DNA of 64,000 nucleotides from Caenimonas koreensis DSM 17982 (GTDB taxonomy: Bacteria; Pseudomonadota; Gammaproteobacteria; Burkholderiales; Burkholderiaceae_C): the NCBI RefSeq assembly GCF_009646335.1, contig NZ_WJBU01000007.1, forward strand, positions 1 to 64,000. Reading direction: 5' to 3'. Shown piece after piece: positions 18,368-25,953 of this stretch. The notes below the pieces were generated by a model. The model saw only the letters and a list, made by a program, of their open reading frames with translations. It did not search any database and had not been told where the DNA came from. The position numbers and the translations under genes were made by a program. The first letter of the stretch is position 1. Every line of letters starts with the position of its first letter.

Positions 18368-19169
18368 GATGTTGACTCCACGCCATCACGATGCGGTGCA
18401 GTTGTTCGACGCCATCGGTCAACGCAGCCGGGCCTGGCTGCAGGATGTCGGCGGACTTGATCTCGAAGAGCTGTTCGTCGCGCACCGCATTGACCTGGGC
18501 CCAGCCCGGCCGCGCCGCCACCTTCGCGGCACGAAATTTCTTGCCGCACCATGAGCCGATGATGATGTCGGGGTTGCGTGCCACGATCTCGTCACCACTC
18601 GCGATGATGCGGTCGCGGCCCATTGGCATCAACGCGAGTTCGGCAAAGCAATCGTCGCCGCCTGCGATGGTGAGCAACTGCGACACCCAGCGGATGCAGC
18701 TGATGTGCGGCTCGTCCCACTCCTCGAAAAATACGCGGGGCCGGCGCTTCAAGACGCTGGCCTGCGCCGCAATTTCATCGAGGCGCCGGCGCATTGCGTC
18801 GAGCAGGGCTTCGCCCTTTGCGGCCTCGCCCACCATGGCCGCCACCTGGTACAGCATCCCGAAAATCTCCGCGATGCTGCGCTGGTTGAAGATGGTGACC
18901 TGCACGCCCTTTCGCACCAGCTCAGCCGCGATGTCGGCCTGCAAGTCCGAAAAGCCGAACACGCAGTCCGGCTGCAGCGCCAGGATCCTGTCGATCTTTG
19001 CGGACAGGAACGCGCTGACCTTGGGCTTCTCGTCACGCGCACGGCGCGGGCGCACCGTGTAGCCGGAGATCCCCACGATCCGCGCTTGCTGGCCGAGCAG
19101 GTAGAGCCACTCGGTCGTCTCCTCCGTGAGGCAGACGATGCGCTGCGGGCCGCGGGGGTAGTTCGTCAT
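18360..19169 (-). CDS. Cobalamin-binding-like protein without signal peptide
   Basis: A 269-residue protein of the same periplasmic-binding clan as BtuF (PQRIVCLTEETTEWLYLLG, ISGYTVRP, LALQPDCVFGFSDLQADIAAELVRKG). Unlike btuF it has no signal peptide: it starts MTNYPRGPQR directly at the first strand of the domain. It could be a cytosolic corrinoid-binding protein, or its exported version may have been lost. It is 4 bases after btuB and overlaps btuF, so it is transcribed with the B12 uptake genes. Exact role unknown. Confidence 0.8.
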   Translation of the reverse strand: MTNYPRGPQRIVCLTEETTEWLYLLGQQARIVGISGYTVRPRRARDEKPKVSAFLSAKIDRILALQPDCVFGFSDLQADIAAELVRKGVQVTIFNQRSIAEIFGMLYQVAAMVGEAAKGEALLDAMRRRLDEIAAQASVLKRRPRVFFEEWDEPHISCIRWVSQLLTIAGGDDCFAELALMPMGRDRIIASGDEIVARNPDIIIGSWCGKKFRAAKVAARPGWAQVNAVRDEQLFEIKSADILQPGPAALTDGVEQLHRIVMAWSQHHD

Positions 19170-19173
19170 CCAG

Positions 19174-21117
19174 TCAGAACGAAGCGCGGATGGACGCCTT
19201 GAATGCGCGCCCCGCTTCGGGGTAGATCGACTCGGTCGTGCCGGCCACGCAGCCGAACGCCTGCGTGTAGTACTTCTTGTCGAAGAGGTTCGTCACGCCC
19301 AACGCGGCCTCGACGAAGCGGCCCGTCCACGCATAGCGCACGTCCGCCGTGGCATAAGCGGGCATCGAGCACTTGTTGTCGAAGTCCGGGCGCTGCGACG
19401 ACACCCAGTTCACGCCGCCTGTCACGCGGTGGCCGGCAGCGGGCTTCCAGTCGGCGCGCACAGCCAGCGTTCGGTGCGGCACGAGCGGCACATCCTTGCC
19501 TGCATAGGGGCCGCTGCGGAATGTTGCTTCACGAAGGGCGGCGTTGACGCGAAGGTCGAGCGAGCCCGTCAACGCATGACTCGTGTCGATCTCCAGGCCC
19601 TGCCTGTGGGTCGGGTCGAAGTTCACGTTCGCGCCAGGAAAGAAGTTCGCGGCATTCGGGTCGTAGCCGATCTCGTGGGTCAAGCGGCTCGAATACACGC
19701 GCGCGTCGACCTTGCCGCCGGTGTACGCCCAGCGCGCGCCCAACTCTGCATCGCGCGAGACCTGCGGCAACAAGCTGGCGCCCAGCGACGTGAAACTGAA
19801 CTCATCGGCGTTCGCGAGCCGGAAGCTGCGGCCTACTCGCGCGTAAGCCGTCAGCGTGCTGCTGACCGGCTGGCTCGCGCCCAGCTCCCATGCGTTCATG
19901 CGGTCGTTGATGCCCGAGGCGGCGCTGGTGTTGTCCTTGACGATGCGCTCGGTGCGCAGACCCGCACTGATGCGCGTGCCGCCGGCCAGCGTGATGTCGT
20001 CCTTCGCATAAAGGGCGCGCGACGACTGTGTGGCCGTTGAGCCAAAGGCGCCGAGCACGTCGCGCGTCCAGCGCTCGTGGCTCGCACCCAGCACGAGCAC
20101 GTTCACCGCGCCGCCCAGCTTCGCTTCATGGCGCGCGTTGAGGCTGTAGTTGGTGGAGGCAACGTCGTAGTCATACACAAAGCCGCTGTTCACGCTGCGA
20201 AGGCGCTTGTCACGTGTGCCTGCATCACCCGTGACCTGCCAGCTGCCCAGCTCGGCCTTGACGAAAACGCCGACGCGCTGGTTGCGGATGCTCGCGTCAT
20301 CCGCCGGCTTGCTGCTCTGGCGTGGATTGGCCGCGTACTGCGCCGCGCTCAAGGCACCGGGCAGTTGCACGGACAAGTCGTCGTGCGCGCCGCGAACGCC
20401 CAGGCGCAGCCAGTCGTTGGACCATTGGCCCGTTGCAGAAATCGAATCAAGATCTGACGCGAAGCGGTCGCGGTAGTTGTCTGCCTTCTGCTTTTGAGCC
20501 GAAGCGTCGAGCGAGAAGCCGCCACCTTGCACCGCCACATTGCCGCGCAGTTCACGCAGCCCGTAGCTGCCTGCTGCGCCATAAACAGACGCCTTGTTGG
20601 GCCGCGTCTTGCCTGCGCCGGCCTTGGTGGTGATGACGATCACGCCGCCCGTCGCGCCTTCGCCGTAGAGCACCGCGCCGCTGCCGCGTATCACTTCGAT
20701 GCGCTCGATCGATTCAATGGGGATGCCCGCCAGCCGCGTGCCGCCCAGGTCAGCCTCACTCAGGCGCAGGCCATCGACGATCACGACCTGGTTGTTGTCT
20801 GCGGTGCCGCCGAAGCCGCGCAGGTCGAGCACATATTCGCCGCCGCCGAAAAAGTCCTGGCGGCCTGCAATGCCGAGCACGCGCATCAGAGCTTCATTGA
20901 CGGTGGACGCGCCCGAGGCGCTGATGTCGTCCGCTGTGACGACACTCACGCCGAACGGCAGCGCCTGCGCCACTTCGGCAAAGCGAGTCGCAGTGACGGT
21001 GGTGAGTGGCAGCGTGTACGACTGGGCGGATGCGATGGGAGAAAGGGTGACGGTGCAAGTCGCGACGAGCGAAAGCACCAGCGCCGAAGGGCGCGCGGGG
21101 GGAGCTGAAACATTCAT
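19174..21117 (-). CDS. btuB: TonB-dependent cobalamin receptor
   Basis: A 647-residue outer-membrane receptor. A signal peptide (cleavage near IASAQ) is followed by a TonB box-like stretch (TLPLTTVTATRF), a plug domain (GFGGTADNNQVVIVDGLRLSEADL, RIEVIRGSGAVLYGEGATGGVI) and a 22-stranded barrel ending in F (SIRASF). Length and motifs fit BtuB. It is the first gene behind a cobalamin riboswitch, which assigns the vitamin B12 substrate. The ATG at 21117 is 14 bases after the terminator T-tract and lacks a strong SD. Confidence 0.92.
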   Translation of the reverse strand: MNVSAPPARPSALVLSLVATCTVTLSPIASAQSYTLPLTTVTATRFAEVAQALPFGVSVVTADDISASGASTVNEALMRVLGIAGRQDFFGGGEYVLDLRGFGGTADNNQVVIVDGLRLSEADLGGTRLAGIPIESIERIEVIRGSGAVLYGEGATGGVIVITTKAGAGKTRPNKASVYGAAGSYGLRELRGNVAVQGGGFSLDASAQKQKADNYRDRFASDLDSISATGQWSNDWLRLGVRGAHDDLSVQLPGALSAAQYAANPRQSSKPADDASIRNQRVGVFVKAELGSWQVTGDAGTRDKRLRSVNSGFVYDYDVASTNYSLNARHEAKLGGAVNVLVLGASHERWTRDVLGAFGSTATQSSRALYAKDDITLAGGTRISAGLRTERIVKDNTSAASGINDRMNAWELGASQPVSSTLTAYARVGRSFRLANADEFSFTSLGASLLPQVSRDAELGARWAYTGGKVDARVYSSRLTHEIGYDPNAANFFPGANVNFDPTHRQGLEIDTSHALTGSLDLRVNAALREATFRSGPYAGKDVPLVPHRTLAVRADWKPAAGHRVTGGVNWVSSQRPDFDNKCSMPAYATADVRYAWTGRFVEAALGVTNLFDKKYYTQAFGCVAGTTESIYPEAGRAFKASIRASF

Positions 21118-21130
21118 GATGAAGACCGGA

Positions 21131-21161
21131 CAAAAAAACCCGTGCCTGCTTCCCCGCAGGC
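21131..21161 (-). terminator. Intrinsic terminator of the cobalamin riboswitch
   Basis: On the minus strand GCCTGC-GGGGAA-GCAGGC (21161-21144) is followed by ACGGG and seven Ts (21138-21132), just before btuB. Together with the hairpin GGCTGCACG...CGTGCAGCC at 21203-21176 it would form the expression platform of the riboswitch. Confidence 0.8.
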
Positions 21162-21211
21162 CATATGGGCGTCACGGCTGCACGACTTTCCAGGCGTGCA
21201 GCCACCTTGTT

Positions 21212-21415
21212 GGCCGGTATCCGGGCTGGCGGGATCGTCTCCATCACCTTCCCAGGCGCGAGTGTTCAGACTCGCACCCAGTGGCTTCGTCGATGGAGCG
21301 GAATTCGTTTGACCGAATTCATCCGCTTACCGTTGCGGGGGCAGCGCAGGTTGGCTTGAGGCCTCAAGAGGCTGTGGGCGCCCTGCTTCCCGTTGAACTG
21401 CGGCATGCGAACCAC
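21212..21415 (-). promoter_or_regulatory. Cobalamin (AdoCbl) riboswitch
   Basis: Read on the minus strand the region carries the conserved core GCTGCCCCCGCAACGGTAA, the B12 box GAAGCCACTGGG, and a closing GCCAGCCCGGATACCGGCC, in the right order within about 200 nt. It lies directly upstream of btuB and ahead of an intrinsic terminator, so cobalamin binding should stop transcription of the whole btuB-btuD operon. Confidence 0.93.
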
Positions 21416-21481
21416 ACCGCGAGCACCAACGTTTTCGATTTTACGCGCGATGCCGCGGCGAAACCCTACAATCGTTCGCGT

Positions 21482-21694
21482 ATGCCCAGCGCCTCACAAG
21501 TCGACAAGATCGCCGAACGCGTCGAGCGACTCCTTTTGCGTTATGAGGAGCTGCAGCGCACCAACGCACTGCTCGCCGAGCAGGTCGAAGTCCTCACCCA
21601 CGAACGCGATTCGCTCAAGTCGCGTCTGGCAGCCGCCCGCTCACGCGTCGATGCACTGCTCGAGCGCCTGCCCGAAGTCAAGAAAGCTGCGTAA
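21482..21694 (+). CDS. ZapB-like coiled-coil protein (TIGR02449 type)
   Basis: A 70-residue protein that is almost entirely coiled coil (heptads from KIAERVERLLLRYEELQ to LLERLPEV). Small proteins of this type sit immediately before zapA in many beta- and gammaproteobacteria and are thought to belong to the cell-division apparatus. Here zapA follows 6 bases after the stop. A TACAAT -10 box lies at 21467-21472, only about 10 bases before the ATG, so the mRNA may have almost no leader. Confidence 0.85.
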   Translation: MPSASQVDKIAERVERLLLRYEELQRTNALLAEQVEVLTHERDSLKSRLAAARSRVDALLERLPEVKKAA

Positions 21695-21700
21695 CCCCCG

Positions 21701-22066
21701 ATGGCCGCGAAAATGAAACAGCTCGAAGTCCAGATCATGGGCCAGAGCTACCTGCTGGCCTGCCCTGAGGGCGGCGAGCAGCGTTTGCTCGAAGCTGTCG
21801 AGCGTGTCGACACAGCCATGTGCAAGATCCGCGACGCAGGCAAAGTCAAGGCGCGCGACCGCATTGCCGTGCTGGCCGCGCTGAACCTCGCGTTCGACGT
21901 GAGCGACCGCGGCGCGGCAACCAACGCCGCCACATTCACACCCGCTGTTCTGCCCCTTGCCAACAAGGATGCGCAGCCTGCCAACAACGTGGCCGACGAC
22001 GCGCGGCTTGCCAGCCTGATTCTGCGGCTGGACACCGCGCTGGCGGGCGACGGCCAGCTTTTGTAG
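21701..22066 (+). CDS. zapA: Cell division protein ZapA
   Basis: A 121-residue cytosolic protein that binds and bundles FtsZ at the division ring. The N-terminus KQLEVQIMGQSYLLACPEGGE and the helix DTAMCKIRDAG..KARDRIAVLAALNLA are diagnostic. Position between the zapB-like gene and 6S RNA is the conserved proteobacterial order. Its stop codon lies inside the first unit of a tandem repeat (22061-22105). Confidence 0.93.
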   Translation: MAAKMKQLEVQIMGQSYLLACPEGGEQRLLEAVERVDTAMCKIRDAGKVKARDRIAVLAALNLAFDVSDRGAATNAATFTPAVLPLANKDAQPANNVADDARLASLILRLDTALAGDGQLL

Positions 22067-22105
22067 CGCGCGGTCTTGTAGCGCGCCGTTTTGTAGCGCG
22101 CTGTC
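22061..22105. repeat. Three tandem 15-bp repeats after zapA
   Basis: Units TTGTAGCGCGCGGTC (22061-22075), TTGTAGCGCGCCGTT (22076-22090) and TTGTAGCGCGCTGTC (22091-22105). The first unit supplies the TAG stop of zapA. The GCGCGC cores can pair with each other, so the repeat could act as an RNA structure between zapA and 6S RNA. Confidence 0.85.
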
Positions 22106-22169
22106 AAGCGCAAAAATATTCGCACGACAGATGGCAAGGTTTCCGCCACCACGATGCGATGGCGCGGCC

Positions 22170-22175
22170 TACAAT
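22170..22175 (+). promoter_or_regulatory. -10 box of the 6S RNA promoter
   Basis: TACAAT lies 7 bases before the predicted 6S RNA 5' end at 22182. A convincing -35 element was not seen. Confidence 0.55.
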
Positions 22176-22181
22176 GAACTT

Positions 22182-22353
22182 GTCTGCAGTGCGCGCCGGG
22201 CTTTATATGTCCTTGAACCAATGCTCTTCGAGCACGGGCTTGGAACATCTCCCGACTAGCGTGATCGTCTCGCGTCAGATGAACCCAAAGCCGGGCTGAC
22301 CTTGCCCACCTGAACCCCGGTTCAGGCTGCGGGTCCGGTGGCACTTGCAGACA
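22182..22353 (+). ncRNA. ssrS: 6S RNA
   Basis: About 172 nt. The ends pair (GTCTGCAGTGC with GCACTTGCAGAC), and the inside has the family strings CCTTGAACC, GGGCTTGGAACATCTCCCG and a long central bubble. It follows zapA, its normal place, and is followed by a run of seven Ts (22356-22362). 6S RNA mimics an open promoter and sequesters sigma70 RNA polymerase in stationary phase. Confidence 0.88.
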
Positions 22354-22401
22354 CCTTTTTTTCGCTCAAGAATGCACGCGTCCAACCCGAAGGGCGAACG
22401 C

Positions 22402-23814
22402 ATGAGCGACTCCGAAGCCAGGTTCCACGTGCTGCGCCAGTCGGCGGGCAGGCGGGCATCTGCCGTGATCGAAGCCATGGTGCTGAGCGGCAGCGACATC
22501 GAGCTCAACCGCATCAACGTCATCGAGTTTTCGTCGGCCCATTCGCTGGAGCTGGACGAGTCGCTCGACGCCTTCCTGCACGCGGCCAAGCTGGGCCTGT
22601 TCGACATGTCGTGGAACCTGCTGTGCCCGGGTTGCGGCGGCGTGCTCAGCGCCAACACCAGCATCAATGACATTCACCAGCACGACTACCCCTGCGCGAT
22701 CTGCGCGGCAGGCTATGAGCCCACGCTCGACGGCATGGTGGAAGTGACCTTCACCGTCAGCCCGCGCGTGCGCCAGATCGCCGCGCACACGCCCGATGCG
22801 CTGCCCATGTGGGACTACATGCAGCAGGTGTACTGGAGTTCCGGCATCCAGTTTCCGCCCGGCGTGCCGATGCGCGAGCTGATGGAGAAAATCGTCGTCG
22901 ACTGGATGGAGCTGCCCGCTGGCGAAAAGGCGACGATGTCGCTGCAACTGCCCGAAGGCTTTTTCATCGTGTTCGATCCTGTCACGCACGCGGCCCAGTT
23001 CCTCGACGTGCAAGGCGAGCCCACACGCGAGCGGCAGGAAGTCGGCATCGTCTTCAACGCCGTGCAGGCGCCCACCGGAACGATGAAGATGCGCCCCGGC
23101 CCGCTGCGCCTGACACTTGAAAACCGCACCGACGCACGCGTGCTGCCCGCCATCTATCTTGCTGGCGACGAACTCCACCACATGCTGGGGCAGCGCAAGA
23201 AATTCCTCACGGCGCGCGACCTGCTCACCAACCAGACTTTTCGCGACCTCTTTCGCACCGACACGCTGGAAGTGGACCAACGCCTGAAGATCACCAGCCT
23301 GACCTTCGTGTTCACGGACCTCAAAGCCTCGACCGAGCTGTACGAGCGCGTTGGCGACCTGGTGGCCTACGACCTGGTGCGCGCGCATTTCGGCGTGCTC
23401 AATGAAGTGGTGCGGCGCGAATCAGGCGCGGTCGTCAAGACGATTGGCGATGCGGTGATGGCCAGCTTTCCGACGCCCGACCGGGGCATTGCCGCCGTGC
23501 TAGGCATGCGCGAAGCGATGCAGGCGCTCAATGCGTCGCGCAAGAGCGAAGACCTGCTGCTGAAAATCGGCATTCATGAAGGCCCTTGCCTCGCAGTAAC
23601 GCTGAACGACCGGCTCGACTACTTCGGCCAGACGGTGAACGTGGCCGCACGCGTGCAGGGCCTGGCCGTGTCGCGCGCCATCTTCGCGACCGAGCCGATC
23701 GTCAAGCACCCGGCAGTGGCAGCCATGCTCTCTGCAGCCGGCCTCACGCCTGTGCCGCAGCGCTGCAACCTTCGCGGCATTGCAGATGAATTGACGGTCT
23801 ACCAGATTCCTTGA
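22402..23814 (+). CDS. Class III adenylate/guanylate cyclase with DUF5939-like N-terminal region
   Basis: A 470-residue cytosolic protein. The C-terminal cyclase domain is recognised by TFVFTDLKASTELYERVGD (first metal Asp) and VVKTIGDAVMASF (second metal Asp), then IGIHEGPCLAV and YFGQTVNVAARVQ with the conserved Asn/Arg region. The N-terminal part has a CPGCG...CAICAAGY four-Cys cluster, probably a zinc ribbon, as in DUF5939 cyclases. The frame is open from 22345, but ATG 22402 with AAGGG upstream is preferred, since earlier ATGs fall at the 6S RNA terminator. It may supply cAMP for proteins such as the cNMP-binding kinase at 52709; that is inference. Confidence 0.88.
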   Translation: MSDSEARFHVLRQSAGRRASAVIEAMVLSGSDIELNRINVIEFSSAHSLELDESLDAFLHAAKLGLFDMSWNLLCPGCGGVLSANTSINDIHQHDYPCAICAAGYEPTLDGMVEVTFTVSPRVRQIAAHTPDALPMWDYMQQVYWSSGIQFPPGVPMRELMEKIVVDWMELPAGEKATMSLQLPEGFFIVFDPVTHAAQFLDVQGEPTRERQEVGIVFNAVQAPTGTMKMRPGPLRLTLENRTDARVLPAIYLAGDELHHMLGQRKKFLTARDLLTNQTFRDLFRTDTLEVDQRLKITSLTFVFTDLKASTELYERVGDLVAYDLVRAHFGVLNEVVRRESGAVVKTIGDAVMASFPTPDRGIAAVLGMREAMQALNASRKSEDLLLKIGIHEGPCLAVTLNDRLDYFGQTVNVAARVQGLAVSRAIFATEPIVKHPAVAAMLSAAGLTPVPQRCNLRGIADELTVYQIP

Positions 23815-23815
23815 A

Positions 23816-23918
23816 GAGGTTGAGCGTTGAGCGTTGGGCGTTCAGCGTCCGCCGTGAGTGAAAATGCGTGAGGCTTCCACGCCTAACGCCCAACGCCCAA
23901 CGCTCAACGCCCAACCTC
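23816..23918. repeat. Inverted repeat built from GCGTTGRG heptamer-like units
   Basis: The left arm begins at 23816 with GAGGTTGAGCGTTGAGCGTT and runs to about 23850. The right arm (about 23880-23918) is its near reverse complement, made of CAACGCC/CAACGCT units. About 30 bases lie between. A hairpin would form right after the cyclase stop codon and before the TauE gene. The spurious N-terminal residues TPNAQRPTLNAQ seen when the next frame is extended come from this repeat. Confidence 0.8.
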
Positions 23919-23926
23919 TCCCCCAA

Positions 23927-24724
23927 GTGCCCGAACCACAACTGATTGCCGAACTGCTCGCCATCGGGCTCACCACGGGCTTTCTCGCGGGGCTGCTGGG
24001 CATCGGCGGCGGCATGCTGATGGTGCCCTTCGTCACCATCATCCTCACCAACAAGGGCTATCCGGCCGAATACGTCGTGAAGATGGCCGTGGCCACTTCG
24101 CTGGCGACGATCTGCTTCACGTCGCTGTCGTCCGTGCGCGCGCATGCCAAACGCGGGGCCGTGCTGTGGCCCGTGGTGAAAGTGCTGGCGCCGGGCATCC
24201 TGTGCGGCTCGCTCGTAGGCTCGCAGCTGGCCGTGGCGCTGCCGGGCAAAGTGCTCAGCGTGCTCTTTGCCGTGTTCGTCGCGTTCTCGGCCACGCAGAT
24301 GTTCCTCAACCGCAAGCCCAAGCCGTCGCGCACGCTGCCCGGCGCTGCGGGCACGTTTGCCATGGGCGGCTTGATCGGCCTGTTGTCGTCCCTCGTCGGA
24401 GCGGGCGGCGCCTTTGTGTCGGTGCCATTCATGACGTGGTGCAACATCAAGATTCATGATGCCGTCGGCACATCGTCAGCGCTCGGTTTTCCGATCGCGT
24501 TCGCAGGCACCGTGGGCTATGTCTGGGCCGGCCAGGGCCTGCCACAGATGCCGCCCGGCTCCATCGGCTACCTCTACCTGCCGGGGCTCATCATCATTGC
24601 AACGGCGAGCATGTTGATGGCGCCCGTTGGCGCGCGCACTGCGCATCGAATGGATATCCGGCCGCTCAAGCGGGTATTCGCCGTAGTGCTCTACATGCTC
24701 GCGGCATACTTCCTGCTGCGCTGA
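23927..24724 (+). CDS. TauE/SafE family membrane permease
   Basis: A 265-residue protein with about eight membrane helices in two repeats, each with a Gly-rich GLLGIGGGMLMVPFV or SLVGAGGAFVSVPFM motif typical of TauE/SafE (DUF81) exporters of sulfite, sulfoacetate or other small organic anions. GTG 23927 is taken as start because the longer frame is encoded by an inverted repeat. No strong SD is seen, so the start is uncertain. Substrate unknown; the following gene is a one-carbon enzyme. Confidence 0.85.
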   Translation: MPEPQLIAELLAIGLTTGFLAGLLGIGGGMLMVPFVTIILTNKGYPAEYVVKMAVATSLATICFTSLSSVRAHAKRGAVLWPVVKVLAPGILCGSLVGSQLAVALPGKVLSVLFAVFVAFSATQMFLNRKPKPSRTLPGAAGTFAMGGLIGLLSSLVGAGGAFVSVPFMTWCNIKIHDAVGTSSALGFPIAFAGTVGYVWAGQGLPQMPPGSIGYLYLPGLIIIATASMLMAPVGARTAHRMDIRPLKRVFAVVLYMLAAYFLLR

Positions 24725-24754
24725 AAGCGCCGGCCAGCGACCACGAGGACACAC

Positions 24755-25669
24755 ATGAAAATCGCGATCATCGGACAACAGGATTTCGGCAAGGCAGCGC
24801 TGGAGGCATTCCTCGCGCGCGGCGACGAAGTGGCCGGCGTGTTCTGCCAGCCCGACAAGGAAGGCGCCAAGCCCGACGCACTGCGCGAGGCTGCGGCGCA
24901 GCGCAACGTGCCTGTCTTCCAGTTCAAGGGCCTGCGGTCCGCGCCTGCGCAAGATGCGCTTCGTGCGTTGAATGTGGACCTGGGCGTGATGGCCTATGTG
25001 CTGCAGTTCGCGCCGCAGGAATTCGTGAACATCCCCAGGCACGGCACCATTCAATACCACCCTTCCCTGCTGCCGTTGCACCGCGGGCCATCGTCGATCA
25101 ACTGGCCCATCTCGCTCGGCGCGAAGGAAACGGGCCTGACCATCTTCCGGCCCACTGACGGCCTCGACGAAGGCCCCGTCATCCTGCAGAAGTCCTGCGC
25201 GATCGGCCCCGATGAAACACTGGGCGAGGTCTACTTCAACAAGCTCTTCCCGATGGGCGTCGCAGCACTGCTCGAAGCCGCTGACCTCGTGGTCGCCGGC
25301 AAACACACCGAGACCGTGCAGGACGAATCGAAGGCCACTTACGAAGGCTGGTTCCAGGAAGAAGAATCGCGCATCAACTGGGCGAACCATGTGGACGTGG
25401 TCTACAACCTGATCCGTGCGTGCAACCCGGCGCCCGGTGCGTGGACGATGCTGGGCGGCGTGAAGACCTGGATCTACGACTGCCGCAAGATCACTATGGG
25501 CAAGTTCACCGGCGCGCACAAGCCCGGCGACATCCACGCCGTGAGCGATACGTCGCTCACCATCAAGGCGCAAGGCGGCATGATCGAAGTGCTCAAGCTG
25601 CGCGCCGAAGGCGGCAAGAAGATGAATGCGGGCGAATGGGCGCGGGCAAACCGCATCACGCCAGCCTGA
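24755..25669 (+). CDS. Formyltransferase-family protein, 10-formyl-THF hydrolase-like
   Basis: A 304-residue cytosolic protein with the Fmt/GART N-terminal fold (MKIAIIGQQDFGKAAL) and an Fmt C-terminal domain (~205-300). The active-site motif is IQYHPSLLPLHRGPSSINWP with DGLDEG later. In methionyl-tRNA formyltransferase the catalytic triad is Asn-His-Asp in INVH and GLDTG. Here Asn is replaced by Gln, while YHPSLLP.HRG..SINW resembles the hydrolase domain of 10-formyltetrahydrofolate dehydrogenase (ALDH1L). It is therefore more likely to act on 10-formyl-THF, releasing formate, than on tRNA. SD GAGGA precedes the ATG. Confidence 0.82.
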   Translation: MKIAIIGQQDFGKAALEAFLARGDEVAGVFCQPDKEGAKPDALREAAAQRNVPVFQFKGLRSAPAQDALRALNVDLGVMAYVLQFAPQEFVNIPRHGTIQYHPSLLPLHRGPSSINWPISLGAKETGLTIFRPTDGLDEGPVILQKSCAIGPDETLGEVYFNKLFPMGVAALLEAADLVVAGKHTETVQDESKATYEGWFQEEESRINWANHVDVVYNLIRACNPAPGAWTMLGGVKTWIYDCRKITMGKFTGAHKPGDIHAVSDTSLTIKAQGGMIEVLKLRAEGGKKMNAGEWARANRITPA

Positions 25670-25953
25670 CCGTCCGGCGAACGATCCGACACACGGCCGT
25701 CACGTTTGGCCACAACTGTAGTTGAAGGTCTGCATGCGTGCGCGCGACCTCTGCGGGTCATGCCCGATGCGCCAGTTGCCGGACGCGGCTACGCTCGTGA
25801 CCTGATGTACAGCGCATGCATGTCGCCTCTCCGGACAAACCCTGAATTTCGCCATTCTTGACCCGCGTCAAGAACATCGGGCCACAGTTCGCAGCAGCAT
25901 GCGCCGTGCGTCGTCGTGCCCCGAATGCCTTCACATCAAGGAGACCCGTCCAC
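25670..25953. other. Intergenic region upstream of tctC
   Basis: 284 bases with no ORF, repeat or clear palindrome. It ends in an AAGGAG ribosome site (25939-25944) for tctC and presumably holds its promoter, which I could not assign. Confidence 0.4.
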
